Source of the DNA: Sporolactobacillus putidus
GTDB taxonomy: Bacteria; Bacillota; Bacilli; Bacillales; Sporolactobacillaceae
Direction: 5' to 3'
Assembly: GCF_014647035.1 (NCBI RefSeq)
Contig: NZ_BMOK01000009.1
Location: 62,001 to 126,000 of the forward strand
Length of the DNA stretch: 64,000 nt
Numbering within the stretch: the first letter of the stretch is position 1; every line of letters begins with the position of its first letter. The notes beneath the pieces were generated by a model, which saw only the letters and a program-made list of their open reading frames with translations, was not told the DNA's origin and did no database searches. The translations under genes and the position numbers were made by a program. This document shows positions 1 to 9,734 of the stretch, piece after piece.

Positions 1-550
1 AAACATGCACGAATGGAAGAGTAAGCGATTGTTGCAATGGCATTAATAAAGGTGTAAAATTCAATTTGATAGTTGTTTGTTAAGAAAGCGTTTTAAATCG
101 ACTGATGGTGCCCAAATTCTTCTTACTGTATGTTTAACGAGGTAAGGGAGAAAACGGATTGGATTTTCCCCATGTTCATTTACCGACTGTTTGAACGGTC
201 TTTAAAAGAATGGGGTCTTTTTCGCATTGATTCTTTTTAGTGCTGCTTTTCGTTTGAAGTGCCATTCAGGGAGCTGGTGCAGATCATGACTGCTATTACT
301 ACACGAACAGCCTTGAAGCACAAAGATCCGGAAAACCGGCTGATCGCCTGTTCAAACAGACGGGGGGCTGGCAGGCTTTTACCGAACCCGGTGTGTTGTC
401 CGGCTGATTTCCTTAAAATAACCCGTTCTTTTTCTTTCGGGGGTCCAGTAAAAAATAATAATATCCGTTCAAAAAGACGATCCTCTTCCGGATTGTCTTT
501 TCTGTTTATTAATTTTCCTCAAGCAAACAATTTAAGGGGGGTGAATCTTT
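1..550. other. Upstream region without a convincing gene
   Basis: The first 550 bases contain no reading frame with a good ribosome-binding site and family resemblance. A 100-codon open frame at 259-561 has low-complexity, non-conserved-looking content and overlaps the start of the next gene, so I do not call it. The only structured item is a short hairpin at 476-503, listed separately. The end of the region carries the ribosome-binding site GGGGGGTGA of the CDF transporter. Confidence 0.5.
476..503. terminator. Short hairpin with A/T flanks, possible bidirectional terminator
   Basis: GACGATCC pairs with GGATTGTC (one G-T pair) around a 6-base loop, preceded by an A run and followed by TTTT. 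This is the shape of a weak intrinsic terminator usable in either direction. It would separate the CDF gene from anything upstream of the window. Confidence 0.45.
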
Positions 551-1483
551 ATGGCCCGTGAAAATCCGAAAGCGCTGAAGGCAGCCTGGATCAGCCTGAT
601 CAGCAATTTTTCGCTGACACTGATCAAAATCGTCTGCGGGATGTTCTTTCACAGCACCGCGCTTATCGCGGACGGCGTGCATAACGGAGGGGATGTTATC
701 GGCTCAATTGCCGCGATTGGCTCGATGAAGCTTTCCAATCATCCGGCTGACAGAGATCACCCCTATGGCCACGGGAAGGCGGAGGATGTCTCCAGCGCTT
801 TTATTGCGATCATTTTAATCGCTGCAGCCTTATTTCTCATTTATGACGCAGTTAAGGCGCTTCTAACACCCGTTTCCTCAGTCGGTGCCTGGGCGCTTTT
901 GGCGGCTGTTGTTTCTACAGTATGGAAATGGATTCTCTATATCTATACCTACAAGGCGGCTGACAAATACCGCAGCAAAAGCCTTCACGCGACTGCAACA
1001 GATCACCTTGCCGATATCTTTGCTTCATGTGCTGCAGCAATCGGACTCGGTATCGGATGGGCCGGGAATTTGCTTAATATCCCCGGTGCCCATTTCGGCG
1101 ATCCGGTTGCGGGTATTGTCGTCTCCGTTCTGGTGCTGAGAATTGCTATTACCATGATCATAAAATCGACCAATGTCCTCATGGAAAGCAGTGTCCCTGA
1201 GGATAAACAGGAAGAATACCGGGAAGTGTTTCTCTCTTTTTCGGAAGTGAAGAAAATCGACATTTTACGTGCTCGCGAACAGGGCAATGCGGTATTAATC
1301 GATGCGCAGATCAGGCTGCCTGCCTCGCTCACCATTCAGCAAGGTGACGATATCACAGAGGAAATCAGGCAGCGAATGATGCGCAAGTATCCCTATGTCG
1401 ATGAAGTTTTGATTCATATCAATCCCTGGTATGAGGGACGGGAGATTATCGAACCGGATTCCGTTCCTGATTTGAAAAAATAA
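551..1483 (+). CDS. Cation diffusion facilitator (CDF) family metal efflux transporter
   Basis: A 310-residue membrane protein of the CDF family, which exports divalent metals (Zn, Mn, Fe or Co) in exchange for protons. The N-terminal membrane part carries the family's metal-site signatures: ADGVHNGGDVIGS in the second helix and a HATATDHLADIFAS stretch in the fifth. Between them is the conserved DHPYGHGKAED cytoplasmic loop. The last ~90 residues form the usual cytoplasmic dimerisation domain ending in HINPW. The start has a strong GGGGGG-type ribosome-binding site 9-10 bases upstream. It is monocistronic. Metal specificity cannot be read from the sequence; the D/H pattern in helices 2 and 5 is of the MamB/YdfM-like group. 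Confidence 0.9.
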   Translation: MARENPKALKAAWISLISNFSLTLIKIVCGMFFHSTALIADGVHNGGDVIGSIAAIGSMKLSNHPADRDHPYGHGKAEDVSSAFIAIILIAAALFLIYDAVKALLTPVSSVGAWALLAAVVSTVWKWILYIYTYKAADKYRSKSLHATATDHLADIFASCAAAIGLGIGWAGNLLNIPGAHFGDPVAGIVVSVLVLRIAITMIIKSTNVLMESSVPEDKQEEYREVFLSFSEVKKIDILRAREQGNAVLIDAQIRLPASLTIQQGDDITEEIRQRMMRKYPYVDEVLIHINPWYEGREIIEPDSVPDLKK

Positions 1484-1570
1484 TGACGGTTTATTCATTA
1501 TCCTTTATAGTATAAGTGAATGAACGGCAAGCGAATGCAGGCAACCATCCTATTTTTTGAGGTGAACAAA

Positions 1571-2041
1571 ATGTCAGTTGCGTCAGTGGAAAGTACGGCC
1601 ATTGCGTTGAATGTCGGGGATCAGGCTTTCGGTCTCCTGATCGGAGAGATCCATGAGTTTATAGAGCCGATACATGCCGCAAAGGTCCCCATGACCCACC
1701 CTTACTTTTTGGGCTTGATTTCATTGAGAGGAAAAGTTTTGCCGTTAATTAATCTGGCAGGCGTCTTTCATGCCGACCACAACCCTTTTCCTCTGGAAGA
1801 CGAAAAATATGTGATCTGCGGCACCGAGGATGAACGAATAGCACTTGATATTCATTCTGTCGGAGAGCCCTTTACCTTTCATTCCGAGAATCTTGTCCCG
1901 GTGAACGATGAGAAGAATATTATTGCAGCCAAACTTAGGTTAGAAAACCGGGAACTTCCCTTACTCAATATCGGGAAGCTTATAGCCCTGACGAAATCGC
2001 TGAACAGCCTTGAACGGGACCGAATCGATTTTTCATCGTAA
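1571..2041 (+). CDS. Stand-alone CheW-like domain protein
   Basis: A 156-residue protein consisting of one CheW-like domain: the hydrophobic strand GDQAFGLLIGEIHEFIEP, then GLISLRGKVLPLINLAGVF, which matches the 'GxxxLRGxxxPVIDL' core of CheW. CheW couples chemoreceptors to the CheA kinase. No cheA or receptor gene is adjacent, so it may act with distant partners or have an adaptor role. An upstream in-frame ATG at 1520 exists, but the ATG at 1571 has TGAGGTGA just upstream and begins where the domain begins, so I chose it. The family is clear; the specific function is not. Confidence 0.8.
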   Translation: MSVASVESTAIALNVGDQAFGLLIGEIHEFIEPIHAAKVPMTHPYFLGLISLRGKVLPLINLAGVFHADHNPFPLEDEKYVICGTEDERIALDIHSVGEPFTFHSENLVPVNDEKNIIAAKLRLENRELPLLNIGKLIALTKSLNSLERDRIDFSS

Positions 2042-2130
2042 TCATTGACTCATTCCTTTTATGCGGCTATACTGATCTGAATTATTCATAGAGAAAAATC
2101 AGGAGCATGCTGAGAAAGGAGCCGGCATTT

Positions 2131-2775
2131 ATGGGTATTCATAAATATTTTCAAAGTCTGTCCGACCTGGAAGGCATTTTCCGCTGTCCGGGTGTTTTTA
2201 AATATCAGGAACATTCTGTAGCCAGCCATTCTTTCAAAGTGGCGACCATTGCCCAGTTTCTCGCGACGGTTGAGGCGCGGAACGGAAAAACAGTTGACTG
2301 GAAAACCATGTACGAGCGGGCTATCAATCATGATTATTCCGAGCTGTTCACCGGCGACATCAAAACTCCCGTCAAATACGCACTTCCGAAACTCCGTGAA
2401 CTCTTTTCCCAGGTGGAGGGTTCGATGACTCAGGAATTCCTTGACAAAGAGTTCCCGCCTGAATTCAGAAAAGTTTACGAAGAACGGTTCAAGGAAGGCA
2501 AAGACAGCACCCTTGAGGGCAAAATTTTGGCCGTTGCCGATAAGATTGATCTGCTGTACGAGGCTTATGGCGAAATACAGAAGGGCAACCCTGAACCGCT
2601 TTTCTTCCAGATTTATAAAGAAGCGCTTGCTTCAATTATTAAATTCAAAGATATGGCTTCAGTCCGGTATTTCATGGATGTCATGCTCAATGAAATGATT
2701 AATGAAGAGATTACATCACATGCCATTATCAAATCAATCACGAAAAAGCTGCTTTCCGATGGCCCGGCAAACTGA
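2131..2775 (+). CDS. HD-domain nucleotide phosphohydrolase, YfbR-like
   Basis: A 214-residue HD-superfamily hydrolase of the YfbR/YqeK-like group; E. coli YfbR is a 5'-deoxynucleotidase. The metal ligands are visible: an early His in EHSVASHSFKV, the HD pair in INHDYSELFTGDIKTP, and a late Asp in ILAVADKIDLLYEAY. I start at 2131, which has AAAGGAG about 8 bases upstream, rather than at the 2107 ATG, which precedes this ribosome-binding site. It stands alone between the CheW-like and DUF420 genes. Dephosphorylation of deoxynucleoside monophosphates is inferred from family only. Confidence 0.82.
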   Translation: MGIHKYFQSLSDLEGIFRCPGVFKYQEHSVASHSFKVATIAQFLATVEARNGKTVDWKTMYERAINHDYSELFTGDIKTPVKYALPKLRELFSQVEGSMTQEFLDKEFPPEFRKVYEERFKEGKDSTLEGKILAVADKIDLLYEAYGEIQKGNPEPLFFQIYKEALASIIKFKDMASVRYFMDVMLNEMINEEITSHAIIKSITKKLLSDGPAN

Positions 2776-2881
2776 TTGATTCAGGTTCTGCTCGGCCGTT
2801 CTCCTTGCTTTTAGTGACAAATCTCACTTATTATGAGATTAGGATCATTTTGTATATTAATTATGAAGGGGTTATTTTCTC

Positions 2882-3454
2882 ATGAACGGAGCTCTCAAGG
2901 GAACGGATGCCGGCAGTCCGAAGGCCAAAAGCGGCAAAAACTATGCTTCCCTGATCATTTCCGTTGCTGTTATCGCCAATATTATCATTCTGCTGCTGTT
3001 TTTCGTACCGGCTATTGGCTATCACGGGAAGGTTGGGTCCGGGGTATATATCCTCCCTAAGCTGAACGCTGTTTTCAACAGCTTTACGTTTATCTTTCTG
3101 GTCGCCGCATTGCTTGCCATCCGGAAAAAGAAAATCAATCTGCACCGCGGCTTTATTCTGGCCGCATTTACTTCGACATTGCTTTTTCTATTGTCGTACC
3201 TGTCGTTCCACTATCTTGCTCCCCCGCCGCATTACGGGGGTACGGGACTGATCCGTCCGACTTACTTTTTCATTTTGACGACGCACAGTGTTCTGGCAGC
3301 CAGTGTTGTTTTCCTCGCGCCGTTTGCCTTGGTTTGGGGATGGACGAATCAGATTGCCAAACATAAGCGTATCGTTCGCTGGACGATGCCGATCTGGCTC
3401 TATGTGAGTCTGACTGGTGTGATCGTTTATTTAATGATGGCTCCCTACTATTGA
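2882..3454 (+). CDS. DUF420 family membrane protein (YozB-like)
   Basis: A 190-residue integral membrane protein with about five hydrophobic helices. It has the histidines typical of DUF420: HRGFILAAFTSTLLF, then FHYLAPPPHYGG, then THSVLAASVVFLAP, and ending in YLMMAPYY. DUF420 proteins are related to haem-copper oxidase assembly factors, and the conserved His suggests metal or haem contact. No oxidase genes are in the window. The stop is followed after ~50 bases by a strong hairpin terminator shared with the convergent DUF6044 gene. The family call is firm, the function unproven. Confidence 0.85.
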   Translation: MNGALKGTDAGSPKAKSGKNYASLIISVAVIANIIILLLFFVPAIGYHGKVGSGVYILPKLNAVFNSFTFIFLVAALLAIRKKKINLHRGFILAAFTSTLLFLLSYLSFHYLAPPPHYGGTGLIRPTYFFILTTHSVLAASVVFLAPFALVWGWTNQIAKHKRIVRWTMPIWLYVSLTGVIVYLMMAPYY

Positions 3455-3503
3455 TTGGAAAGATTCCTCCGCATCCCTGCCGCACAGCCTTGCTGAATAA
3501 AAC

Positions 3504-3545
3504 AAAGCGTTCCCGCAGCCACGAGTGGCGGAAACGCTTTTTGTT
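3504..3545. terminator. Bidirectional terminator between convergent genes
   Basis: AAAGCGTTCCCGC pairs with GCGGAAACGCTTT around an 11-base loop, with A-rich and T-rich flanks. It lies between the DUF420 gene ending at 3454 and the minus-strand membrane protein ending at 3552, so it can serve both. Confidence 0.85.
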
Positions 3546-3551
3546 TACCGG

Positions 3552-5273
3552 TCATTTGGCTTCATACAGATAAATCGTCCATGCCGAAGCCGAATTATTG
3601 AACGACTTCAGGAAACGCAGCCCGTCCTGGCCGGCATTCATAATCGGTACTGAAGATAAAATGTACTTTCCCCCCAGCTTCTTAAATGCACTCATGTCAA
3701 GCTGAAGATGGTGGATTTTTACAGGCGATCCCTTCCAAAATTCATAATTTTTTCCCAGCTCCGCCGTAAAAAGATAGCATCTCCCGCCCCAGCTATCAAA
3801 ATAACTTTTTATCCCCCTGTTCTTATTAAGCTCTTTGGCAATTATTTTTCTGAACGCGTGCTTATAGGACAGCGGATAAAAATTATTGTAAGTATCCAAT
3901 GTATAAAAACCGTTATATTGGGCGATGGCCGGGTGAAGGCCGATGCTGGCTACACGATAACTCGATTTCGGTTTTCCGATATAGTCGGCAATGTCTTTGA
4001 ACTGCTGCACGGCGTAAAACTGTTTGAACGTCGGTTCTCCGTGAAATTCAACTTCCGGATTGTAATAAAAAAGCACGGCAAGCTGCAGCACAAAGCAGAT
4101 CTTGACAAACAGCCGCCACCTGCTGCCCATCTTCCAAAGAATCGCCGCCCCTGCGGCAAACATGAGATAGATGAACAAAGGATGCAGGTAATGATAGCGG
4201 GAAAAATTAAAAGTCGTGAGAATACTGACTCTTTCTTTAAGCGGTACCCATCCTTTATAAAACCAGAACGCGAACCATACAGACAGCAAAATGTTCAGGC
4301 CGAGTAGGTAGACAAACCACTTTCTAAGCCGCTTTCCGCCGCTGCCGTTCCGTAACATCTGCCATAAAACCACACCCGTAAAGGGCAGAATGACAAACTC
4401 ATGAACGGTCATCACCTGATTGTGCCCCAAAATAAAGTTTTCCACCGCCAGTTTGACCGTACTGTATAAGTTGCCGGTCGATTCGAAAAACTCATTGCGG
4501 TTCGTCGGCGGACCGGGAAAGAGCAGTGAGGCGACCAGTCTGTATCCCAGCAGCAAGTAAAGTGCAGTCATGAATGCGATGGATCCAAAAAAAGCCGGAT
4601 TAAACTTTTTTCTTATGATCCAGTCGCGCAGCCAAAGAAACGCCATCGCCGTCAGGAAAAAGAAAAAACCGAGTACAAAGCTTGAGTAGAGCGGCAGCAG
4701 AGAAAGCGTGAGCCACTCTCTCCAGGTCCCTTTCCTTGCTCTGATATTCAAAAAAGCCCAGAGCGCGAGCGGCATGCCCAATGTGCTGAGCATACCGGAC
4801 GGCCAGAACGGTGTCAGCGCAAAGGTCAGAGCGCCAAACACGCGCACCGGATAGGCATCCTCCGACTTGACAAAATAATCCCGGAGTAGCAGGTACATAC
4901 CAAGAAAGGCAAAGATACAAACAATCGCCTGACTGAGGGCGAAGGCAAGCATTGACGGGAAAAGGGCGTGCAGCCAGACGATTCCGCTGAACTGGGAATC
5001 GAGCGCATTTCTCGAAAGCTCTCCATTGATGATTTGCGGAATCCTGGCGTCAACAGGTCCGAACATCTGGCCACTGTGATTAAGTACTTGATACCAGGCA
5101 ACATTCGAATCCAGATTGTCCTGAACACGTACATGCGCGTTCTCACCAAGTATAAACATTGGGGATAAGTAGACGGCAATCAAAAAAGCGGCCATGATCA
5201 GCGCCTTTTTCTCCGGACGTTGCAAGACGGTTTTTCTCCGATTTACAGATTTCATAGGTTGATTCATTGTCAC
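3552..5273 (-). CDS. Large polytopic membrane protein, DUF6044 family (YkoS-like)
   Basis: A 573-residue protein with roughly 11-12 hydrophobic segments. The overall plan resembles GT-C-type glycosyltransferases and B. subtilis YkoS. After the first helix comes an extracytoplasmic loop with HVRVQDNLDSNVAWYQ and NGELSRNALDS, acidic loop residues where GT-C enzymes hold the lipid-phosphate sugar donor. The last ~170 residues are a soluble-looking C-terminal domain. It is transcribed toward DUF420 and shares its terminator. No polysaccharide cluster surrounds it, so a substrate cannot be suggested. DUF6044 is assigned from memory of the family architecture, with moderate confidence. Confidence 0.65.
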   Translation of the reverse strand: MTMNQPMKSVNRRKTVLQRPEKKALIMAAFLIAVYLSPMFILGENAHVRVQDNLDSNVAWYQVLNHSGQMFGPVDARIPQIINGELSRNALDSQFSGIVWLHALFPSMLAFALSQAIVCIFAFLGMYLLLRDYFVKSEDAYPVRVFGALTFALTPFWPSGMLSTLGMPLALWAFLNIRARKGTWREWLTLSLLPLYSSFVLGFFFFLTAMAFLWLRDWIIRKKFNPAFFGSIAFMTALYLLLGYRLVASLLFPGPPTNRNEFFESTGNLYSTVKLAVENFILGHNQVMTVHEFVILPFTGVVLWQMLRNGSGGKRLRKWFVYLLGLNILLSVWFAFWFYKGWVPLKERVSILTTFNFSRYHYLHPLFIYLMFAAGAAILWKMGSRWRLFVKICFVLQLAVLFYYNPEVEFHGEPTFKQFYAVQQFKDIADYIGKPKSSYRVASIGLHPAIAQYNGFYTLDTYNNFYPLSYKHAFRKIIAKELNKNRGIKSYFDSWGGRCYLFTAELGKNYEFWKGSPVKIHHLQLDMSAFKKLGGKYILSSVPIMNAGQDGLRFLKSFNNSASAWTIYLYEAK

Positions 5274-5437
5274 TCACCACTCTGTCCAAGGTCAGACCGG
5301 AACCGATATGAACACGGTCATTTTTATTTTCACAGCAAGATTCAAAGACAGGATGATCTCATTTTTCAGAATCCGGGGGGCATTTCGCGGCAGGGTCCTG
5401 TCCCTCCGGTCACAACTAGAGCGTTCATTCATGAATT

Positions 5438-5532
5438 GAAAACTGGGCGAAGCCAGTCTCAGACACCGACTGAGACTTAGTTTTTCTGCTACTGATTTCC
5501 GCTAATCTTTCTTTACTTTCTAATTTGTATAA
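5438..5532 (+). repeat. Dispersed intergenic repeat, copy R1 (tail type A)
   Basis: This is a diverged copy of the repeat best seen at 17992-18101. It has an imperfect hairpin core (AAAACTGGGCGAAGCC ... GACTTAGTTTTTCTG) followed by the type-A pyrimidine-rich tail (CTAATCTTTCTTTACTTTC) and TTTGTATAATAAAA. It lies between the rpsR terminator and the start of the DUF6044 gene. It does not disrupt a gene. Confidence 0.75.
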
Positions 5533-5533
5533 T

Positions 5534-5576
5534 AAAAGAACCGCCATAAAAGATAATTCTTTTACCGCGGTCTTTC
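5534..5576 (-). terminator. Terminator of the rpsF-ssb-rpsR operon
   Basis: Read on the minus strand, AAAGACCGCGGTAAAAG pairs with CTTTTATGGCGGTTCTTT around a short AT loop, followed by TATT. It sits about 30 bases downstream of the rpsR stop codon. Confidence 0.75.
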
Positions 5577-5607
5577 ATGCTGCTATTGACATGCAAAAAA
5601 GCAGGAA

Positions 5608-5838
5608 TCATTCTGTTGTATATGGGAGCAAAGCCATCTGACGCGCGCGTTTGATCGCTCTTGTCAGCTGACGCTGATACTTTGCACTTGTTCCTGTGAC
5701 ACGGCGAGGCAATATTTTCCCGCGTTCAGAAATAAACCGCCTCAGCAAGTCAACATCTTTGTAGTCAATGTAGGTAATATGGTTGACGGTAAAATAGCAT
5801 ACCTTGCGGCGTTTGCCGCGTGACCGACGTACTGCCAT
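5608..5838 (-). CDS. rpsR: 30S ribosomal protein S18
   Basis: A 76-residue basic protein with the S18 core: [18 protein letters not shown], then [19 protein letters not shown] and [13 protein letters not shown]18 forms a heterodimer with S6 on the small-subunit platform. It is the last gene of the rpsF-ssb-rpsR operon. GAGGTG precedes the ATG at 5838, and the length is typical. Confidence 0.98.
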   Translation of the reverse strand: MAVRRSRGKRRKVCYFTVNHITYIDYKDVDLLRRFISERGKILPRRVTGTSAKYQRQLTRAIKRARQMALLPYTTE

Positions 5839-5888
5839 TCCATTGCACCTCCCTTATTTTCACTCAATCAATTGGTTCCTGCCGTCTA

Positions 5889-6407
5889 TTAGAACGGCAG
5901 ATCATCATCCGATATATCGATCGGTTTACTGTCGTTAGCAAATGGATCTTCAAAAGATGGGGTATCCTGACTGCGGTTACTGCCGGCGTTTGCGCCAGAG
6001 CCCTGTCGGTTGGTCTGCGGCGGATAGCCCGGATTCCCCCCGGCAGGAGCGACAGCTCCATAACTGTTTTCATCAGTATGCCTGGCGCTTTTCGGTTCAA
6101 GAAACTGTACGCTGTCCGCGATGACTTCCGTGACATAAACACGGCGGCCTTCATTATTCTCATAGTTTCGAGTCTGGATGCGTCCGTCAACACCAGCCAG
6201 GCTGCCTTTTGTCAGAAAGTTGGCCGCATTTTCCGCTTGCCTGCGCCACACGATCACAGGAATAAAGTCCGCTTCGCGTTCGCCCTGCTGGTTGGAGAAT
6301 GGGCGATTGACCGCAATCGTGAAACTTGCCACCGCAACGCCGTTCGGTGTATAGCGAAGTTCCGGATTTTTCGTTAATCGTCCGACCAAAATAACCCGAT
6401 TAATCAT
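5889..6407 (-). CDS. ssb: Single-stranded DNA-binding protein
   Basis: A 172-residue SSB. The N-terminal ~105 residues form the OB fold ([31 protein letters not shown]). A Gly/Pro/Asn/Gln-rich linker follows, then the acidic tip DDDLPF that recruits replication and repair partners. It is placed between rpsF and rpsR as in other Bacilli. The ATG at 6407 has GGGGGAATT upstream. Confidence 0.98.
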   Translation of the reverse strand: MINRVILVGRLTKNPELRYTPNGVAVASFTIAVNRPFSNQQGEREADFIPVIVWRRQAENAANFLTKGSLAGVDGRIQTRNYENNEGRRVYVTEVIADSVQFLEPKSARHTDENSYGAVAPAGGNPGYPPQTNRQGSGANAGSNRSQDTPSFEDPFANDSKPIDISDDDLPF

Positions 6408-6430
6408 CAGAATTCCCCCTGTTTAAGAAA

Positions 6431-6736
6431 TTATTTGCTTTCTTCAGGTTTGCGTTCATCCTTGATGATCATAAAGCGAATCACGTCTTCATTGATCTTG
6501 ACAAGGCGATCGAATTCATTAATCGCCGTGCTTCCGGCCGTCACGTAGAGAACGCTGTAAACGCCGGTGTTAAAATCGTTGATTTCATAGGCCAGCCGAC
6601 GCTTACCCATTTCTTTGACATCATTGATTTCGGCGCCATTGCCTGTCAGGATGGATGCAACCTTTTCTTTGACTGCTTTTTCCTGATCCTCCTCCATATC
6701 CGGACGAAGAATGTACATAATTTCGTATTTACGCAC
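6431..6736 (-). CDS. rpsF: 30S ribosomal protein S6
   Basis: A 101-residue protein with the S6 signature from its first residues ([16 protein letters not shown]), plus [10 protein letters not shown] and [16 protein letters not shown]. The longer in-frame ATG at 6787 is rejected. GGGAGGTGAACATC lies immediately upstream of the GTG at 6736, and the protein begins at the conserved (M)RKYE. It is the first gene of the S6-SSB-S18 operon. Confidence 0.97.
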   Translation of the reverse strand: MRKYEIMYILRPDMEEDQEKAVKEKVASILTGNGAEINDVKEMGKRRLAYEINDFNTGVYSVLYVTAGSTAINEFDRLVKINEDVIRFMIIKDERKPEESK

Positions 6737-6740
6737 GATG

Positions 6741-6790
6741 TTCACCTCCCTTTGGACTAAACGGCTCCTGAACGGAGCAGAGAGCAAGTC
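6741..6790 (-). promoter_or_regulatory. rpsF leader, candidate S6:S18 autoregulatory RNA
   Basis: On the minus strand, GCTCC-GTTCA-GGAGC forms a small hairpin directly followed by CCGTTTAGTCC and then the rpsF ribosome-binding site. Bacterial rpsF leaders carry an RNA motif bound by the S6:S18 dimer with a conserved unpaired CCG. The CCGTTTAG here fits that pattern, but I could not run a covariance model. Confidence 0.5.
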
Positions 6791-6809
6791 TTCTCACTCA
6801 TAAGTCATA

Positions 6810-6838
6810 ATGATAGCACATTCAGTAGATGATTGCAA
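6810..6838 (-). promoter_or_regulatory. SigmaA-type promoter of rpsF-ssb-rpsR
   Basis: On the minus strand TTGCAA (6838-6833) is followed after 17 bases by TATCAT (6815-6810). Its position, 70-100 bases before the rpsF start, fits the operon promoter. Confidence 0.65.
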
Positions 6839-6861
6839 GATTATCCGGATTCCCGCCATGC

Positions 6862-7962
6862 TCACACATTGAATCTGAAGTTGACGACGTCTCCATCCTG
6901 CATAATGTAATCCTTGCCTTCAAGCCGCAGACGTCCCTGTTCTTTTGCGGCAAGTTCGGATCCGGCGGCCACCAGATCATCGAATGACACGATTTCAGCA
7001 CGAATAAACCCGCGCTCAAAATCGGAGTGTATAATGCCTGCGGCCTGCGGTGCTTTTGTTCCTTTCCGAAATGTCCAAGCCCTGACTTCTTTTTCTCCCG
7101 CAGTAAAGTAGGTGGCCAGCCCGAGAAGCTGATAAGATTTGGCAATCAGCCGGTCAAGGCCGGAAGTATCAAGACCCAGATCGAGCAAAAATGCTTTTTT
7201 TTCTTCACCTTCAAGTTCGGCTATTTCGGATTCAATTCTTGCTGAGATCACGACGACTTCAGACCCGTCTTTTTCTGCATACTTTTTGACCGCCTGGACA
7301 TACACATTATCGTCCGGCGCGAGCAGCTCATCTTCAGAAATATTCGCCACGTAGAGAACCGGTTTTTTCGTCAGGAAATTGAACGGTTTGACCGCGATCT
7401 CCTCCTCATCCGTTAAGGCAACATGACGGGCCGGCTTGCCTTCGTCAAAAGCATCTTTCAGTTTCTGCAGAGCGGAAAATTCAATAACCGCCTGTTTTTC
7501 TTTCTGTTTTGCCAGTTTTTCCGCGCGGTCGAGCCGCTTATTAATCTGCTCCATATCGGCCAGAATCAGTTCCAGGTTAATCGTCTCAATGTCGTCGATC
7601 GGATCAATCTTTCCGGAGACATGGGTAATGTTTTTATCATCGAAACAGCGGACCACATGAGATATGGCATCGACTTGCCGTATATTGGCAAGAAACTGGT
7701 TGCCCAGCCCCTCTCCTTTGCTTGCTCCTTTGACCAATCCGGCAATGTCCGTGAACTCAAATGTGGTCGGAATCGTTTTTTTCGGATGGTACATTTCCGT
7801 CAGTTTGTCGAGGCGCTTGTCCGGAACACTGACGATTCCTACGTTGGGCTCAATCGTACAGAACGGATAATTTGCCATTTCCGCTCCGGCTTGCGTAATC
7901 GCGTTAAACAGTGTTGACTTGCCGACGTTCGGCAGACCAACAATACCTGTAGTTAAACTCAT
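6862..7962 (-). CDS. ychF: Redox-regulated ribosome-binding ATPase YchF/OLA1
   Basis: A 366-residue Obg-related P-loop protein. The G1 motif [12 protein letters not shown], switch [14 protein letters not shown] and the degenerate G4 motif NISE mark it as YchF, which prefers ATP over GTP. A coiled-coil insertion lies near residues 130-200 and the C-terminal TGS domain ends with [11 protein letters not shown]. It binds ribosomes and is implicated in oxidative-stress control. It follows the DUF951 gene on the same strand, 62 bases apart, as in other Bacilli. Confidence 0.97.
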   Translation of the reverse strand: MSLTTGIVGLPNVGKSTLFNAITQAGAEMANYPFCTIEPNVGIVSVPDKRLDKLTEMYHPKKTIPTTFEFTDIAGLVKGASKGEGLGNQFLANIRQVDAISHVVRCFDDKNITHVSGKIDPIDDIETINLELILADMEQINKRLDRAEKLAKQKEKQAVIEFSALQKLKDAFDEGKPARHVALTDEEEIAVKPFNFLTKKPVLYVANISEDELLAPDDNVYVQAVKKYAEKDGSEVVVISARIESEIAELEGEEKKAFLLDLGLDTSGLDRLIAKSYQLLGLATYFTAGEKEVRAWTFRKGTKAPQAAGIIHSDFERGFIRAEIVSFDDLVAAGSELAAKEQGRLRLEGKDYIMQDGDVVNFRFNV

Positions 7963-8024
7963 AATCTTTTCAACTCCCCGGATCTTTCTGATCCATGTTT
8001 CGCATGATTCTGTAAAGAAATTAT

Positions 8025-8246
8025 TTATTGACCGTCCTGTTCGCCGGCAGATCCATGTTCGGTGATTCTTTTAATTTTTCTCTGGAATTCTGTTCGCGGC
8101 ATCATCACACTGTGGCCGCATCCGAGACACTTGATGCGGATATCGGCCCCCATTCTGATGATCTTCCACTGATTCGCGCCGCATGGGTGTGATTTTTTCA
8201 TCTCAACGACGTCATTAATATCAAAGGCAATTCGAGGTTTCGTCAT
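8025..8246 (-). CDS. DUF951 family small protein (YyzM-like)
   Basis: A 73-residue protein with a zinc-ribbon-like arrangement: [18 protein letters not shown] followed by [17 protein letters not shown]. This is the DUF951 signature. It sits next to ychF in many Firmicutes, and the nucleic-acid-binding look is inference. The function is unknown. Confidence 0.88.
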   Translation of the reverse strand: MTKPRIAFDINDVVEMKKSHPCGANQWKIIRMGADIRIKCLGCGHSVMMPRTEFQRKIKRITEHGSAGEQDGQ

Positions 8247-8328
8247 GCATCATTCCCCCTTCTTAGAGAATGCTCTGATCATCACCAAAAAACTACATGT
8301 ACGGACGCCAAAGACACTGTTCGACGAT

Positions 8329-9711
8329 TCAGAAGCTGATTTTTTCTCTTAGAAAATCCGTCAGCTCAGTAATAGGCAGACGGACCTGATCCATTGAATC
8401 ACGGTCCCTGACGGTTACTTTTCCGTCATCCTTTGAATCAAAATCATAGGTAATACAGAACGGTGTGCCGGCTTCATCCTGCCTGCGGTATCTCTTGCCA
8501 ATCGATCCTGTTTCATCGTAATCAACCATCCATTCTTTGGCCAGTTCCCGATAGATCGCCTGAGCTTCATCACCAAGCTTTTTTGAGAGCGGAAGAATAC
8601 TTGCCTTGTAAGGAGCCAGCGCCGGGTGAAGATGAAGCACGGTGCGCTGATCATTGTCACTGATTTTCTGTTCCTCATAAGCGTCGGCCAGAAAGGCGAG
8701 CGTAACACGATCGGCACCGAGCGAAGGCTCGATCACATACGGAATATAGCGTTCATTCAGATTCTGGTCGATATACTGCAGATCCTGCCCTGATACTTCC
8801 ATATGGCGGCGGAGATCGTAATCGGTTCTCGATGACAGACTGGACAATTCACCCCATCCGAACGGGAAGAGATATTCGATATCCGTCGTCGCGTTGCTAT
8901 AATGCGGTAATTCCTCTTTTTCATGGTCACGCAGTCGAAGATTCTCTTCTTTGATATTCAGTGATTTCAGCCATTCGAAACCAAATGAGCGCCAATACTG
9001 AAACCATTTCCCGTCCTCGCCCGGTTTACAGAAGAATTCCAGTTCCAGCTGTTCAAATTCCCTCGTACGGAAAGTGAAATTTCCAGGCGTGATTTCATTC
9101 CGGAACGATTTACCAACCTGACCAATGCCAAAGGGGATTTTCTTTCGCATTGTCCGCTGCACATTTTTGAAATTCACAAAGATTCCCTGCGCCGTTTCCG
9201 GACGCAGATAGATTTCATCTTTTGCAGATTCCGTCACACCCTGATACGTTTTGAACATCAGATTGAACTGGCGGATTCCTGTAAAATCATGTTCCCCGCA
9301 TTCAGGGCACTTGATCGCATGGGATTCAATCAGTTTTTCCATGGTGGCAAAATTCAGACCGTCCACCGGTCCCGGCAGCTCTTCCTTAGGAATATTGCTT
9401 TCAATGAGTTTATCAGCCCGAAAACGCGATTTGCACTTCTTGCAGTCAATCATTGGATCATTAAAATTCGTAATATGGCCCGAAGCTTCCCATGTTTTTG
9501 GATTCATCAGGATAGCCGCGTCCAGCCCGACATTGTACGGCGATTCCTGAACAAACTTTTTCCACCACGCTTTTTTAACATTGTTTTTCAGCTCCACACC
9601 AAGCGGACCATAATCCCACGTGTTTGCCAGACCGCCGTAGATTTCCGATCCCGGAAAGATAAATCCTCGCTGCTTCGCCAGATTAACAATTTGTTCCATT
9701 GTTTTGCTCAT
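8329..9711 (-). CDS. glyQS: Glycyl-tRNA synthetase, single-chain class II
   Basis: A 460-residue alpha2-type GlyRS, the form related to ProRS/HisRS rather than the separate alpha and beta subunits used by B. subtilis. Motif 2 is visible in [11 protein letters not shown] and [14 protein letters not shown], motif 3 in [14 protein letters not shown], and the C-terminal anticodon-binding domain starts near residue 350. Paired cysteines (CKKC, CPEC) form a zinc site. The symbol is also given as glyS. AAAGGAG precedes the ATG. Expression is controlled by the T-box leader immediately upstream. Confidence 0.96.
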   Translation of the reverse strand: MSKTMEQIVNLAKQRGFIFPGSEIYGGLANTWDYGPLGVELKNNVKKAWWKKFVQESPYNVGLDAAILMNPKTWEASGHITNFNDPMIDCKKCKSRFRADKLIESNIPKEELPGPVDGLNFATMEKLIESHAIKCPECGEHDFTGIRQFNLMFKTYQGVTESAKDEIYLRPETAQGIFVNFKNVQRTMRKKIPFGIGQVGKSFRNEITPGNFTFRTREFEQLELEFFCKPGEDGKWFQYWRSFGFEWLKSLNIKEENLRLRDHEKEELPHYSNATTDIEYLFPFGWGELSSLSSRTDYDLRRHMEVSGQDLQYIDQNLNERYIPYVIEPSLGADRVTLAFLADAYEEQKISDNDQRTVLHLHPALAPYKASILPLSKKLGDEAQAIYRELAKEWMVDYDETGSIGKRYRRQDEAGTPFCITYDFDSKDDGKVTVRDRDSMDQVRLPITELTDFLREKISF

Positions 9712-9734
9712 TTGCCAGACTCCTTTATTTTCAA

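Noticed and set aside
259..561. A 100-codon open frame before the CDF gene
   Set aside because: No ribosome-binding site, unusual composition, overlaps the well-supported start at 551.
3708..4307. A 199-codon frame opposite the DUF6044 gene
   Set aside because: It is antisense to a protein with clear membrane-protein periodicity and shows no domain; a shadow frame.
5438..5532. Rho-independent terminator only
   Set aside because: The hairpin alone could be a terminator, but matched tails in other copies show it is part of a longer dispersed repeat.
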